From positions 372,001-436,000 of the forward strand of contig JASLGG010000032.1 in assembly GCA_030150265.1 (NCBI GenBank): 64,000 nt of DNA. Reading direction: 5' to 3'. Below the pieces are notes generated by a model. The model made no database searches, was not told where the DNA came from, and was given only the letters and a program-made list of their open reading frames with translations. The stretch's first letter is position 1. The number at the start of each line of letters is the position of its first letter. Below are positions 1 through 7,061 of the stretch, one piece after another. Position numbers and translations under genes: made by a program. Source of the DNA: Protaetiibacter sp. (GTDB lineage Bacteria > Actinomycetota > Actinomycetes > Actinomycetales > Microbacteriaceae).

Positions 1-290
1 CACAGCTCCACGACGACCGCGTCGTCGCGCAGCCCGTCGAGGGCGGCGTCGACGAGCAGCTCGCTGCGCCGCCTCGGCACGAACACGCCGGGTGCCACCG
101 CGACCCGCAGCCCCGCGAACTCCGCCCAGCCGAGCAGCACCTCGAGCGGCTCGCCGGCCACCCGGCGCACGACGAGCGCCTCGAGGGCCGTCCCGGATGC
201 CGCCTCCTGGAGCAGCGCGGTCTCCTCCTCGGCGAACACGCATCCGGCGGCGCGCAGTCGCGCGACGAGCGGATCGGATGCGCTGCCCAC
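1..290 (-). CDS. PrmC/HemK-family glutamine methyltransferase-like protein (N-terminal part, runs off the window)
   Basis: Only the first 96 codons are present; the rest lies left of base 1. The translated start contains GEPLEVLLGWAEFAGLRV and then PGVFVPRRRSELLV, which match the N-terminal substrate-lobe and linker of PrmC/HemK proteins (where the second motif reads PGVLIPRPETE). That family methylates the GGQ glutamine of release factors; the actinobacterial variant with FVPRRRSE is usually annotated as a putative protein N(5)-glutamine methyltransferase, so the substrate is less certain. The SAM-binding and NPPY motifs would lie outside the window. The GTG start at 290 is the only one possible, because a TAG lies four codons upstream in frame, and a TAGCGT hexamer ends six bases before it. 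Confidence 0.75.
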   Translation of the reverse strand, partial: MGSASDPLVARLRAAGCVFAEEETALLQEAASGTALEALVVRRVAGEPLEVLLGWAEFAGLRVAVAPGVFVPRRRSELLVDAALDGLRDDAVVVEL

Positions 291-296
291 CCGGCA

Positions 297-302
297 ACGC
301 TA
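297..302 (-). promoter_or_regulatory. -10 hexamer (TAGCGT) for a leaderless transcript of the PrmC-like gene
   Basis: Reading leftward, TAGCGT is followed by six bases and then the GTG start, placing the likely transcription start at the start codon. No Shine-Dalgarno sequence is seen. Confidence 0.5.
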
Positions 303-417
303 GCCGCATCCGCTCTCCGTCATCGGCCGTTCACCGTGTCGGGTGGCGGTGCGGGGCGGGGGCGTGGATACTGACAGCATCCGGCGCCCCGTCGCCGGCG
401 GAGGGGAGCACGCAGAC

Positions 418-735
418 GTGCGATTCGAAGTGAAGGCCGACAAGGGCGGCCACTACTCCTGGTGGCTCATCGCGGGCAACGGCCAGACGGTCGCGTGGGC
501 GGGCGAGTCGTTCGCCTCGAAGTCCAACGCCAACCGCGCGGCCGAGGCGTTCAAGGCGGGAGCGTCCGCCGCGAACTACGAGCTCTACGAGGACAAGGGC
601 GGCAACTGGCGCTGGCGCGCGCACCGCGGCGGTAACGTCGTGGCCGTGCCGGGCGAGTCGTTCGCCTCGAAGTCCAACGCCCAGCGGGCGGCCGACAACG
701 TGCGCGACAGCGCGGGCGGTGCCACCGGGCCGTGA
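418..735 (+). CDS. YegP-family protein with two DUF1508 repeats
   Basis: A 105-residue protein made of two copies of the DUF1508 fold. The repeat signature GESFASKSNAnRAA appears once in each half (around residues 30 and 82), each preceded by an aromatic-rich strand (HYSWWLIAGNG and NWRWRAHRGGN). The family is small, cytosolic and of unknown biochemical role. The start is set at GTG 418 because a GGAGGGG Shine-Dalgarno lies about ten bases upstream; an in-frame ATG at 343 would add a low-complexity extension without a ribosome site. It ends before a TATCCT promoter hexamer for the next gene. Confidence 0.85.
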   Translation: MRFEVKADKGGHYSWWLIAGNGQTVAWAGESFASKSNANRAAEAFKAGASAANYELYEDKGGNWRWRAHRGGNVVAVPGESFASKSNAQRAADNVRDSAGGATGP

Positions 736-749
736 TCCGCTGACGCGGG

Positions 750-755
750 TATCCT
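750..755 (+). promoter_or_regulatory. -10 hexamer (TATCCT) upstream of the small membrane protein gene
   Basis: TATCCT lies between the YegP-like stop and the membrane protein start. If used, it gives a leader of roughly 70 bases that ends with a GGAGG ribosome site. A GTG at 766 is an alternative nearly leaderless start. Confidence 0.35.
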
Positions 756-834
756 CGTCCGAGGCGTGTCGACGACCGCCCCGGACGAGACGCGGCGTAC
801 CCGGCCTGGAGAAGACGGCGCGACGGAGGCCGTC

Positions 835-1086
835 ATGCACGTCTACATCCAGCTCGCCGGGTCGCTCGCGATCCTCATCCCCTTCGTGCTCGTGCAGCTG
901 AAGCGGATGCGGAGCGACTCGCTCGGCTACCTGCTCCTCAACGTGGTGGGGTCGGGCGTTCTCGCGGTCGACGCCGCGGTCGGCGCGCAGTGGGGGTTCC
1001 TGCTGCTCGAGGGCGTGTGGGCGATCGTGTCGCTCGTGGGTCTCGTGCGCGTGCTGCGGGGTGGCTCGGCGCCGACGGCGTACTGA
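835..1086 (+). CDS. Small multi-spanning membrane protein (CBU_0592-like)
   Basis: An 83-residue protein with three hydrophobic segments: roughly residues 4-20 (LAGSLAILIPFVLVQL), 30-45 and 54-73 (FLLLEGVWAIVSLVGLV). The charged KRMRSD turn after the first segment and the overall size match the CBU_0592 membrane domain found as stand-alone small proteins in bacteria; no activity is known. ATG 835 has GGAGG five bases upstream and is preferred to GTG 766, which would add a 23-residue polar extension. It is the last host gene before the integrated element; attL begins 17 bases after the stop. Confidence 0.65.
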   Translation: MHVYIQLAGSLAILIPFVLVQLKRMRSDSLGYLLLNVVGSGVLAVDAAVGAQWGFLLLEGVWAIVSLVGLVRVLRGGSAPTAY

Positions 1087-1102
1087 GCGCTGATCGCACC
1101 TC

Positions 1103-1133
1103 GGCTCGTGCTCCGGACCCGCGGATTAAAAGT
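1103..1133. other. attL, holding a decayed tRNA-Lys 3' fragment
   Basis: Positions 1116-1133 match 18/18 bases of the anticodon-loop to variable-loop part of the tRNA-Lys gene. The match extends left to 1103 with five mismatches across the T-arm, so this is probably the original tRNA 3' end displaced by integration and now drifted. The acceptor part is no longer recognisable. Confidence 0.8.
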
Positions 1134-1193
1134 GTCACCTTGCGGATGCAGCGCGACGTAGCGCGTCGTAGCCCAGCGCTCCGCGCGGCGAGG

Positions 1194-2315
1194 TCATGAG
1201 ACGTCCGGGGCCCCGGGGCGTAGCGTCTGATAGTCCCGCGGGGCGGCGGGGTGCCCCACGTCTGCCCCACGCGACGGATCGGGGAGCGCGCGCAAGATGT
1301 GCGCCGTCGGCCTCTCGGCGAGGTGCGCGTAGCGCTGGGTCGTCAGGGGCGAGACGTGCCCGAGAAGGCGGCCGACCTCGGCGAGCGGCAAGCCGCTCTG
1401 GATGAGCCAGGACGCGTAGGTGTGGCGCAGGTCATGAGGCCGTAGGTGGTCGAGGCCCGAGCGCTGCAGCATGGGCGACCAGACCCGGCGATGCCAGTTC
1501 GAGGCGCGCGGCGGTGCACCGCCGGCATCGAAGAGGAACCCTGTCCGGCGTCCGGCGAGCACCGGCTCGAGGTGTTCGAGCACCCAGTCGGGCACGGGGA
1601 CGTCGCGGATGCGGCGCCCCTTCGGGTAGGGCTTCACGCGGCGCAGGCTCTCGTCCCACACCTCGGCGATGCGGAGGTTCGCCGAAGCCATGTCGAGACG
1701 CGGGATGTGGATGCCGACGGCCTCCCCCCACCGCGCCCCGGTGCCCGCGAGCACGCACAACAGGGCACCGTCGAACGGGCTGGGGGCTTCGGCGAGGAGG
1801 GCGGCGAACTCGCTGCGCGTGAGGTGGCGCTCGATTCGCTGCTCGCCGTGGGCGAGGCGGATGCGCTGCGCCGGGTTCGCGACGAGGATCTCGGCATCGA
1901 TGGCCGCCGCGAGCGACGCTGACAGGAGCGAGATGCAGCGCTCGATCGTGGCCGGCGCGAGACCGGATGCGGCCAGCTCGGCCGCCCACGCCTTCACATC
2001 GTGGCGGGTGATGTCGACGAGGGGCGTTTCCGCCCAGCGCGGCGCGAGATGCGTATCGCGCCGGGACGCGTCGCGGCGTGCCGTGCCGGGTTCGACGCCC
2101 CGGGTCGGCCACCACGTGGCGCACCACTCGCCCCAGGGCATGAGGCCGGCCGCGGGGTCACGCCGGCCCGGCCTCCGAGCCTCGTTCTCGGCCACCGTCG
2201 CGGCGTTCTCCGCTGCGCGCTTGTGCGTGTAGGTGCCGGCACTGCGGCGCCTGCCCGAGCGGTCGCGGTAGAGCGCACGGTATCGGCCCGAAGGGAGCTT
2301 CTCCGCCCAGCCCAT
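1194..2315 (-). CDS. int: Phage tyrosine recombinase integrase
   Basis: A 373-residue protein that joins attP to attB in tRNA-Lys and, with an excisionase, reverses the reaction. The N-terminus (LPSGRYRALYRDRSGRRRSAGTY) is an arm-type DNA-binding beta-sheet domain, followed by a SAM-like core-binding domain (about 60-150) and the catalytic domain. Catalytic residues are visible: R195 in GTGARWGEA, H294 and R297 in HDLRHTYASW, H320 in LLGH and the nucleophile Y329 in TQRYAHL; K232 in PYPKGRR is the probable lysine. All are intact, so the protein looks active. The 3' end of the gene overlaps the putative P-arm repeats at 1252-1270. The start lies nine bases after the metallopeptidase gene. Confidence 0.95.
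   Translation of the reverse strand: MGWAEKLPSGRYRALYRDRSGRRRSAGTYTHKRAAENAATVAENEARRPGRRDPAAGLMPWGEWCATWWPTRGVEPGTARRDASRRDTHLAPRWAETPLVDITRHDVKAWAAELAASGLAPATIERCISLLSASLAAAIDAEILVANPAQRIRLAHGEQRIERHLTRSEFAALLAEAPSPFDGALLCVLAGTGARWGEAVGIHIPRLDMASANLRIAEVWDESLRRVKPYPKGRRIRDVPVPDWVLEHLEPVLAGRRTGFLFDAGGAPPRASNWHRRVWSPMLQRSGLDHLRPHDLRHTYASWLIQSGLPLAEVGRLLGHVSPLTTQRYAHLAERPTAHILRALPDPSRGADVGHPAAPRDYQTLRPGAPDVS
1252..1270. repeat. Candidate integrase arm-type sites, left arm (two tgccccac copies, 11 bases apart)
   Basis: tgccccac occurs at 1252-1259 and 1263-1270. An equally spaced pair (tgccccat, tgccccac) lies at 21049-21067 near attR. Paired direct repeats flanking the core on both sides are what lambda-type integrases bind with their N-terminal domain. 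Confidence 0.6.
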
Positions 2316-2324
2316 GCGTGATCG

Positions 2325-2729
2325 TCAGGCGACTTCGGGGAGGCGGATCTCGCCGCGCTGGATGCCCCGTCGGAACGCATCGACGATGCGTTTCGTGGTG
2401 TCGAGTTCGTGCGCGATCCAGAGCGGGTCGTCGCAGATGCGTTCGGCTCGGGCATACTCGCCGGGGTCGATGATGAGCTGCGCCGCCTCGCGCCAGGCTC
2501 GCCATTCGATGGCGGGATGGCGCGAGCGGTCGCGGTGGCGGGCGTGGATGTACTCGTGGGCGAGCGTCTCGACCTCGAGGGGGCCGCTGAGCGACCAGCG
2601 GATGAGGATGAGCCGCTCGTCGTCGAGGTAGCAGCCGAGCCGCTGCGGCGGCAGATGGCGGGTGTACTCGACGCGTACGCCGAGCGCGCGGATGCGCTCG
2701 TGTACGTCGTCGTGCACGCGGGTCGTCAT
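2325..2729 (-). CDS. ImmA/IrrE-family metallopeptidase
   Basis: A 134-residue protein with the zinc-binding HExxH signature in TLAHEYIHARH (about residues 57-67). The family includes ImmA of ICEBs1, which cleaves its partner repressor when the element is induced, and IrrE/PprI. The gene directly follows and overlaps the XRE-type repressor gene (the repressor stop and this start share four bases, ATGA), which is the classic ImmA-ImmR arrangement. Inferred role: proteolytic removal of the repressor after DNA damage or quorum-type signals. The C-terminal half (AAQLIIDPGEYARAERI) is helical and typical of the family. It is transcribed with the integrase. Confidence 0.85.
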   Translation of the reverse strand: MTTRVHDDVHERIRALGVRVEYTRHLPPQRLGCYLDDERLILIRWSLSGPLEVETLAHEYIHARHRDRSRHPAIEWRAWREAAQLIIDPGEYARAERICDDPLWIAHELDTTKRIVDAFRRGIQRGEIRLPEVA

Positions 2730-3091
2730 TCGTTCTCTGCCTCCTGACGTGATTGCCAGTTCTCGTCATCCGATGCCGCGAGAGCGTAGCGAGGGCGTGC
2801 GACAGCGGGGGTTGCGAGGGAGGAACCGAGTTGCGATCGATCGGACCGTGTGCGATGCGCCTCGTCGATCACGGCGGCCGGGTCGAGGCCCAAGATCGCG
2901 CAGGCGCGGTCGAGCTGGTCGAGGTCCCAGTGCTTGCGGCCGTTCAGCATCCCGGAGAACTGCGTGCGCGAGATGTCGAGCTGCTCTGCGAGCGCGCTGA
3001 CCGTGGTGCCGCGGCGGGTGATGGCCGCGGCGATGATGGAGCCGACTTCGGCGGAGAACCGGCCCGGCTTCGGCTTGCTTCCTGTAGGCAT
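2726..3091 (-). CDS. XRE-family phage repressor (ImmR-like)
   Basis: A 121-residue DNA-binding protein. An XRE helix-turn-helix occupies roughly residues 14-65 (TTVSALAEQLDISRTQFSGMLNGRKHWDLDQL), with a polar C-terminal tail that may be the protease target. It is expected to bind the divergent intergenic region, which contains the palindrome GTGCCA-AATA-TGGCAC, and to hold the lytic genes silent. The chosen ATG (3091) is the first with HTH coding directly downstream; a TTG at 3127 would run through the palindrome. No Shine-Dalgarno is visible before 3091. It overlaps the metallopeptidase gene by four bases. Confidence 0.8.
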   Translation of the reverse strand: MPTGSKPKPGRFSAEVGSIIAAAITRRGTTVSALAEQLDISRTQFSGMLNGRKHWDLDQLDRACAILGLDPAAVIDEAHRTRSDRSQLGSSLATPAVARPRYALAASDDENWQSRQEAENE

Positions 3092-3101
3092 GGCAACAAG
3101 C

Positions 3102-3117
3102 GTGCCATATTTGGCAC
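3102..3117. promoter_or_regulatory. Repressor operator palindrome (GTGCCA-4-TGGCAC)
   Basis: A perfect 6+6 inverted repeat with a four-base spacer lies between the divergent repressor and Cro-like genes. A second, weaker copy (ttgccatat, 3143-3151) overlaps the rightward -35. This is the expected location for the lysogeny switch. Confidence 0.6.
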
Positions 3118-3142
3118 ATTCGCGCAATAATGTAGACGACTG

Positions 3143-3171
3143 TTGCCATATGCATTCACATGTCGTACTGT
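3143..3171 (+). promoter_or_regulatory. Rightward early promoter (TTGCCA, 17 bases, TACTGT)
   Basis: TTGCCA at 3143-3148 and TACTGT at 3166-3171 are 17 bases apart. The ATG at 3178 follows six bases after the -10, so the first gene is probably leaderless. This decides its start in favour of 3178 over the upstream ATG at 3160. Confidence 0.6.
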
Positions 3172-3177
3172 TCCCGT

Positions 3178-3408
3178 ATGGCTACAGCACGCATCGTCGC
3201 GACAGCGATCCGCGCCGAGCTCGCCCGCCGTGGCATGACCCATGAGCAGCTCGCGGCGGCGTCGGGGATCTCCTCGCGGACGCTCGCCCGTCGCCTTCGT
3301 CTCGCTCACCCCGAGCCGCTGCGGCTCGACGAGCTCGATGCGATCGCCGCGGTGTTCGGATGCTCGCCGGTCATGCTCCTGACCGTTCGGTCGACGGGAG
3401 GCAGATGA
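3178..3408 (+). CDS. Cro-like XRE-family DNA-binding protein
   Basis: A 76-residue protein that is essentially one helix-turn-helix domain: MTHEQLAAASGISSRTLARRL is the recognition unit, followed by LDELDAIAAVFGCSP, the fourth and fifth XRE helices. Its position, first in the rightward operon and divergent from the repressor, is that of Cro, which would compete for the same operators and commit the element to the lytic programme. The start was chosen from the promoter spacing. Codon use is similar to that of its neighbours. The stop overlaps the next start (ATGA). Confidence 0.75.
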   Translation: MATARIVATAIRAELARRGMTHEQLAAASGISSRTLARRLRLAHPEPLRLDELDAIAAVFGCSPVMLLTVRSTGGR

Positions 3409-3632
3409 TGCGCCCGCGGCTCACGGTCGCGGAGGTCGCGGCAGCCACCCGACGTCATCCGGTCACGGTCCGCCGTGCGCTCGAGGGAGGCGAGCTGCAC
3501 GGCTCGCAACCGACGAAGGGCGGCCGATGGACCGTCCGCGCCGAGTGCGCGGAGGCATGGGCGGACGGCGAGAGATGCGAGCACCTGAACGGCCTGCACG
3601 TTCGCACGAGCTACGGGAGAAGGACCCCATGA
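3405..3632 (+). CDS. Excisionase-like winged-helix protein
   Basis: A 75-residue protein of the MerR/excisionase helix-turn-helix type: LTVAEVAAATRRHPVTVRRALEGG reads like the recognition helix region, followed by the GGRWTVRAECAEAWADG wing and helix. Xis proteins bend attachment-site DNA and direct the integrase to excision. It is also possible that it is only a small regulator. ATG 3405 overlaps the previous stop, and a GGGAGG ribosome site sits just upstream; the adjacent ATG 3408 would serve equally. Confidence 0.65.
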   Translation: MMRPRLTVAEVAAATRRHPVTVRRALEGGELHGSQPTKGGRWTVRAECAEAWADGERCEHLNGLHVRTSYGRRTP

Positions 3633-3763
3633 CCGAGAACACCGGGGAGCCCCCGCGCTTCCACTGCCCGCGTTGCGGATCCGAATCGATCGAGCAGCGC
3701 GACGCCGACGAACACGTGCTCGAGATGAACGGCTGCGCTGCGCAGCACTACGTGGTGCGGTGA
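3629..3763 (+). CDS. Small zinc-ribbon-like phage protein
   Basis: A 44-residue protein with one CPRCG knuckle at residues 13-17 and a second Cys/His pair (CAAQH) near the end, enough for a single zinc site. Similar tiny proteins sit in the early region of many actinobacteriophages; no function is known. The start has a GGAGAAGGA ribosome site. It overlaps the excisionase-like gene at its 5' end and the next gene at its 3' end (GTGA), so it is translationally coupled to both. Confidence 0.55.
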   Translation: MTENTGEPPRFHCPRCGSESIEQRDADEHVLEMNGCAAQHYVVR

Positions 3764-4551
3764 GCGCGGAGGGATTCGCCGCGGTGCCGAACTGGATGAT
3801 CCGGGAGTCGACGTTGACGATCTATGAGCTCGCGGTGTACATGGCGCTGGCGTCGCACAGCGGTCGGGGCGGCATCCGGCCGAGCATCCCGACGCTCGCG
3901 CGCGAGGCGCGCTGCTCCGTGCGCAAGGTGCAGGACTCGCTCAAGGTGCTCGAGGCGTCCGGGATCGTGGCCGTCGACCGTCGTCGGGGGGCGAACGGTG
4001 CGTGGCTGCCGAGCGTGTACCGACTGTTGCCGAACGGTGCCGCGGGGGACGGAGCGCCGGGGGGTGGTGCATCGGATGCACCACCTCTGGTGCAGGAGGT
4101 GCGCCAGGGTGGTGCACGGGGTGCTGGAGAAGAAGAACCCCTGAAGAAGAGTTCTCGCGCGCGGCGCGAGCTCGCGACCATTCCCGACTTCTTCGGTCTC
4201 ACCGACGAGATGCGCGCCTGGGCGGCCGAGAGCACCCCGGCGGTCGACGTCGAGCTCGTCACGGCCGCGTTCATCGACTACTGGCGCCACGGCAACGGCT
4301 CGGGCCGGCGGCACCGCGACTGGATCTCCACGTGGCGCAACTGGTTGCGGTCCGAGCAGGCGAAGGCGCAGAGATTCGGATGGCGGCGCGAGGCGGCGAC
4401 GGATGCGGTCGAGGCCGACGATGTCACGGCGCGGCGCCATCGGGCGCAGCGGGACGCGTGGCTCGCGGCGCGCGGGGTCACTCTCGCGGAGTTCGAAGCA
4501 CGTCGTGACGAGCCCGGCTGGATCGAGTCGCTGAGGGCGGTGGCGCCATGA
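3760..4551 (+). CDS. Helix-turn-helix replication initiator / helicase-loader-like protein
   Basis: A 263-residue protein placed directly before a DnaB-type helicase and overlapping it by four bases (ATGA). The N-terminal half is a winged helix of the replisome-organiser type (YELAVYMALASHSGRGG, then LAREARCSVRKVQDSLKVLEASGIVAVDRR). A low-complexity linker (about 120-150) leads to a DnaT-like C-terminal motif in which FIDYWRHG is followed by DWISTWRNWLR. In phages with this layout the protein binds the origin and recruits the helicase. GTG 3760 is chosen because it overlaps the upstream stop; upstream in-frame codons belong to the previous gene. Confidence 0.7.
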   Translation: MSAEGFAAVPNWMIRESTLTIYELAVYMALASHSGRGGIRPSIPTLAREARCSVRKVQDSLKVLEASGIVAVDRRRGANGAWLPSVYRLLPNGAAGDGAPGGGASDAPPLVQEVRQGGARGAGEEEPLKKSSRARRELATIPDFFGLTDEMRAWAAESTPAVDVELVTAAFIDYWRHGNGSGRRHRDWISTWRNWLRSEQAKAQRFGWRREAATDAVEADDVTARRHRAQRDAWLAARGVTLAEFEARRDEPGWIESLRAVAP

Positions 4552-5909
4552 CGGATCCCATCGGTGGCGTGGCTCAGCTGGGGCTCCGCGCGCAACCATT
4601 GCACGACGAGCTCGCCGAGCAATCTGCGCTCGGCGGTTCGATGCTCTCGAAGAACGCCCTGTGGGACGTGCTCGAGGCCGCATCGCCCTCGGACTTCTAC
4701 CAGCCGCGGCATGAGCTCATCGCGAGGGCGATCGCGCGCCTCGCGCGGTCGGCCGCACCGGTCGATGTCATCTCGGTATGCGACGAGTTGCGTCGCGCCG
4801 GCGAGATCGATCGGGCGGGCGGCGACGACTACCTCCATCGGCTCACCTCCCTGGTGCCGACGGCCGCGAACTCCGGCTACTACGCGGGCATCGTACGCAC
4901 CCTGCGGATGCGTCGCGGCATGGTCGAGGCGGGCCTGCGGCTCGTGGATCTCGGCCAGGGCACGGAGGGCGACGTCCTCGAGCAGCTCGACCGGGCCCGT
5001 CAGGAGGTCGACCGGATCGCCGACGGTGGAGCGGTGGAGGCGCAGCCGATCGGCGACAGCTTCGCCGAGCTCGCCGCCGAGCTCGAGCGACCCGCGGCCC
5101 ACGTCGAGACCCCGTGGAGCGACCTCAACGACATCATCGGAGGCCTCCGACCGGGTGGGCTGTATGTCGTCGGCGCACGACCGGCGCAAGGCAAGACCAT
5201 CGTGGGCCTGCAGCTCGCGGTTCAGCTCGCCCAGCGCGCCGGCGCCGTGGCGTTCGCCTCCCTCGAGATGTCGCGAGCGGACCTCCAGCGCAGGCTCGTG
5301 GCGCAGTTCGCCGGCATCCCTCTCGGACACCTGGTCGACAGCGCGCTCACCCCTCGCGACTGGGAGGCCTTCGCCCGGGTGCGTTCTCGGCTCGAACGGG
5401 CGCCGATCTACATCTCCGACGAGCCGTCGATGAACCTGCACCAGGTGAGAGCGTTCTCCCGCTCGGTGTCGCGGAAGACGAAGCTCGCGGGCGTCGTCGT
5501 CGACTACCTGCAGCTCATGGAGTCGCCGGACGACGATCGGCGGAATCGTGCGGAGGTCGTGGCGGGGTTCTCGCGCGGCCTGAAGATCCTGGCGCGTGAC
5601 CTGCAGGTGCCGGTTGTCGCGCTGTCACAGCTCAACCGGTCCTCTGTGCAGCGCACCGACGGGCGCCCGTCGATGGCAGACCTGCGCGAGTCGGGCGCGA
5701 TCGAGCAGGACGCCGACGTCGTGCTGCTGCTGCATCGCGACGAGCGCTCCGCGCGGCGCGCGCATCTGCTCGACGTGCACGTGGCCAAGAACCGCCGCGG
5801 TGCGACCGGGAAGGTCGAGCTGCTGTGGCAGGGCGAGTACGCGCGGGTGCGGACGAACGAGTGGTCGCCGACGGGGTCGATCCCGCCGGACCGTCTGGGC
5901 CAGGGATGA
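4548..5909 (+). CDS. dnaB: Replicative DNA helicase, DnaB family
   Basis: A 453-residue hexameric 5'-3' helicase for element replication. The N-terminal DnaB domain occupies about residues 15-120 and the RecA-like ATPase about 185-440. Walker A is GARPAQGKT (209-217), Walker B is GVVVDYLQLM (near 315), and LSQLNRSSVQRTDGRPSMADLRESGAIEQD covers motifs H3 and H4 in two parts. The arginine finger and KNRRGATG region are present, so it looks functional. A complete replication module is unexpected in a locus that has no head genes and argues against a purely domesticated tailocin. Length is typical for DnaB. Confidence 0.93.
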   Translation: MTDPIGGVAQLGLRAQPLHDELAEQSALGGSMLSKNALWDVLEAASPSDFYQPRHELIARAIARLARSAAPVDVISVCDELRRAGEIDRAGGDDYLHRLTSLVPTAANSGYYAGIVRTLRMRRGMVEAGLRLVDLGQGTEGDVLEQLDRARQEVDRIADGGAVEAQPIGDSFAELAAELERPAAHVETPWSDLNDIIGGLRPGGLYVVGARPAQGKTIVGLQLAVQLAQRAGAVAFASLEMSRADLQRRLVAQFAGIPLGHLVDSALTPRDWEAFARVRSRLERAPIYISDEPSMNLHQVRAFSRSVSRKTKLAGVVVDYLQLMESPDDDRRNRAEVVAGFSRGLKILARDLQVPVVALSQLNRSSVQRTDGRPSMADLRESGAIEQDADVVLLLHRDERSARRAHLLDVHVAKNRRGATGKVELLWQGEYARVRTNEWSPTGSIPPDRLGQG

Positions 5910-5913
5910 GGGG

Positions 5914-6726
5914 ATGACGATGGATGAGGACTACCGGTCGTGCGGGCGCGGCTGCCGCTACCGGGGGCGGCACCTGGTCACCTGCATCGCTCAGACGGCG
6001 GAGCAGGCGGGCGCTTATGGTGTCGAGGCGTGCGGCGGCTGTATGCCTGCTCGTACGGTCCCGGGCGCCAACCTCTGTACACGCTGCATCCGGCGGCTGC
6101 GGGAGCTGCTGACGGACGCGCCGGAGCTGTGCGCGCACATCCGGTCGATGATCGCGCCGGTGCGATCCGGGTGGCATTTCGATCGCGACCGCGGGGCGCG
6201 GCGTCCACGGACCGGCTCGCCGGCGCCGATGAGCGTCGACCTCCTCGACGCGAGCGACGAGGTGATCCAGATCCTCGCGGGATGGGCGGAGGCGTTCGGC
6301 GACGATGCCGCGCCCTACGCGGACGTGCGTGGCGGCTTCGGCGCATCGACGACGCCCGAGACGGCGTTCACCGTCGCGAAGTGGGCATCGGACTACCTCC
6401 TGTCGAACCTCGAGCGGATCGCCGGCGACACGGCGGCCGTGATGTTCTCGCGGCATGTGCTCGACTTCCCGACCGATTCGGCCGACTGGACGATCCGCAA
6501 AGCGCTCGCGCGGTTCCCGCTCGAGCAGGGCGGTTCGTGGGCGCGGATGCCGTGCCCGTTCCCCGGGTGCGGGATGCGCACGGTGTGGGTGACCCCGCCG
6601 CGCCGCGAAGGGGAGCCGATGCGCTATGCCTGCCGCTCCTGCGGATGGTCGCCGCCGCCTGTCGAGTGGGAGTCGTGGTCGGCGTACTTCGAAATGTCTA
6701 ATACCGCGGCGATATCAGCTTTGTGA
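5914..6726 (+). CDS. Cysteine-rich phage protein of unknown function
   Basis: A 270-residue protein not assigned to a family. The first 55 residues contain CGRGCRYRG, CGGC and CTRC, arranged as one or two zinc sites; the C-terminus has a second ribbon, CPFPGC and CRSC (about 228-255), like the zinc ribbons of helicase or topoisomerase accessory proteins. The middle (90-190) is helical with no motif. Similar Cys-rich proteins of this size follow the replication genes in many actinobacteriophages. The start could be ATG 5914 or ATG 5920. It has no ATPase or nuclease motif, so it is not a terminase. Confidence 0.6.
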   Translation: MTMDEDYRSCGRGCRYRGRHLVTCIAQTAEQAGAYGVEACGGCMPARTVPGANLCTRCIRRLRELLTDAPELCAHIRSMIAPVRSGWHFDRDRGARRPRTGSPAPMSVDLLDASDEVIQILAGWAEAFGDDAAPYADVRGGFGASTTPETAFTVAKWASDYLLSNLERIAGDTAAVMFSRHVLDFPTDSADWTIRKALARFPLEQGGSWARMPCPFPGCGMRTVWVTPPRREGEPMRYACRSCGWSPPPVEWESWSAYFEMSNTAAISAL

Positions 6727-6739
6727 AAAGGAGGGGCGA

Positions 6740-6982
6740 ATGGTGATGGGATGGCTCTCGGTGGCGGACGCGGCAGTGCGGGTGAATCGTTCGGTCGACA
6801 CGATCTACCGGTGGGGGCGCGAGCCGAGACTGCTCACGATCGTGGAGGGGCACGTGTCGGAGCGGCAGCTGCTCGCGGCGGATGCCGCGAAGCGTACGCG
6901 GCGGGGCAGGCCGCGCGCGCTCCGGTCCGAGCGACACGACTTGACAGGGTTGCAAAAAGTGCAACCGGATGTGCTACGCTAG
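6740..6982 (+). CDS. Helix-turn-helix protein (MerR/HTH_17-like)
   Basis: An 80-residue protein with a strong AAAGGAGGGG ribosome site. LSVADAAVRVNRSVDTIYRWGRE is a MerR-type recognition unit, followed by an LLTIVEGHVSERQLLAAD wing/helix, then a basic tail (KRTRRGRPRALRSERH). It resembles late regulators or second excisionases of actinobacteriophages. The last 40 bases of the gene contain a palindrome and a promoter hexamer for what follows, so it may control its own downstream operon. Confidence 0.6.
   Translation: MVMGWLSVADAAVRVNRSVDTIYRWGREPRLLTIVEGHVSERQLLAADAAKRTRRGRPRALRSERHDLTGLQKVQPDVLR
6949..6980 (+). promoter_or_regulatory. Palindromic operator and extended -10 promoter before the tail operon
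   Basis: GTTGCA-AAAAG-TGCAAC (6949-6965) is a perfect 6+6 inverted repeat. Just downstream TGCTACGCT (6972-6980) is an extended -10. They overlap the 3' end of the HTH gene, which is the likely regulator. A TTGACA at 6941-6946 lies too far upstream (28 bases) to be its -35. Confidence 0.5.
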
Positions 6983-6994
6983 ACGTAGTCGAGA

Positions 6995-7024
6995 AGAACG
7001 CCCTGGCAGAGGCCGGGGCGTTCT
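6995..7024 (+). other. Leader hairpin with a 9-bp stem
   Basis: agaacgccc pairs with gggcgttct around a 12-base loop, starting about eight bases after the predicted transcription start. There is no U-tract, so it is more likely a leader or mRNA-stabilising structure or an antitermination target than a terminator. Confidence 0.45.
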
Positions 7025-7061
7025 CGCGTTAAGGGAACCATTGTCGGATGCCGACGGCATC

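Noticed and set aside
343..417. Longer N-terminus for the YegP-like protein starting at ATG 343
   Set aside because: No ribosome site, low-complexity residues and no domain; GTG 418 has a strong Shine-Dalgarno.
5914..6726. The Cys-rich phage protein as a terminase subunit
   Set aside because: No Walker motifs or nuclease acidic triad; small size and zinc knuckles do not fit.
6941..6946. TTGACA as the -35 of the tail-operon promoter
   Set aside because: It lies 28 bases from TACGCT, too far; the nearer TTGCAA at 6950 is 19 bases away, and the extended -10 may not need one.
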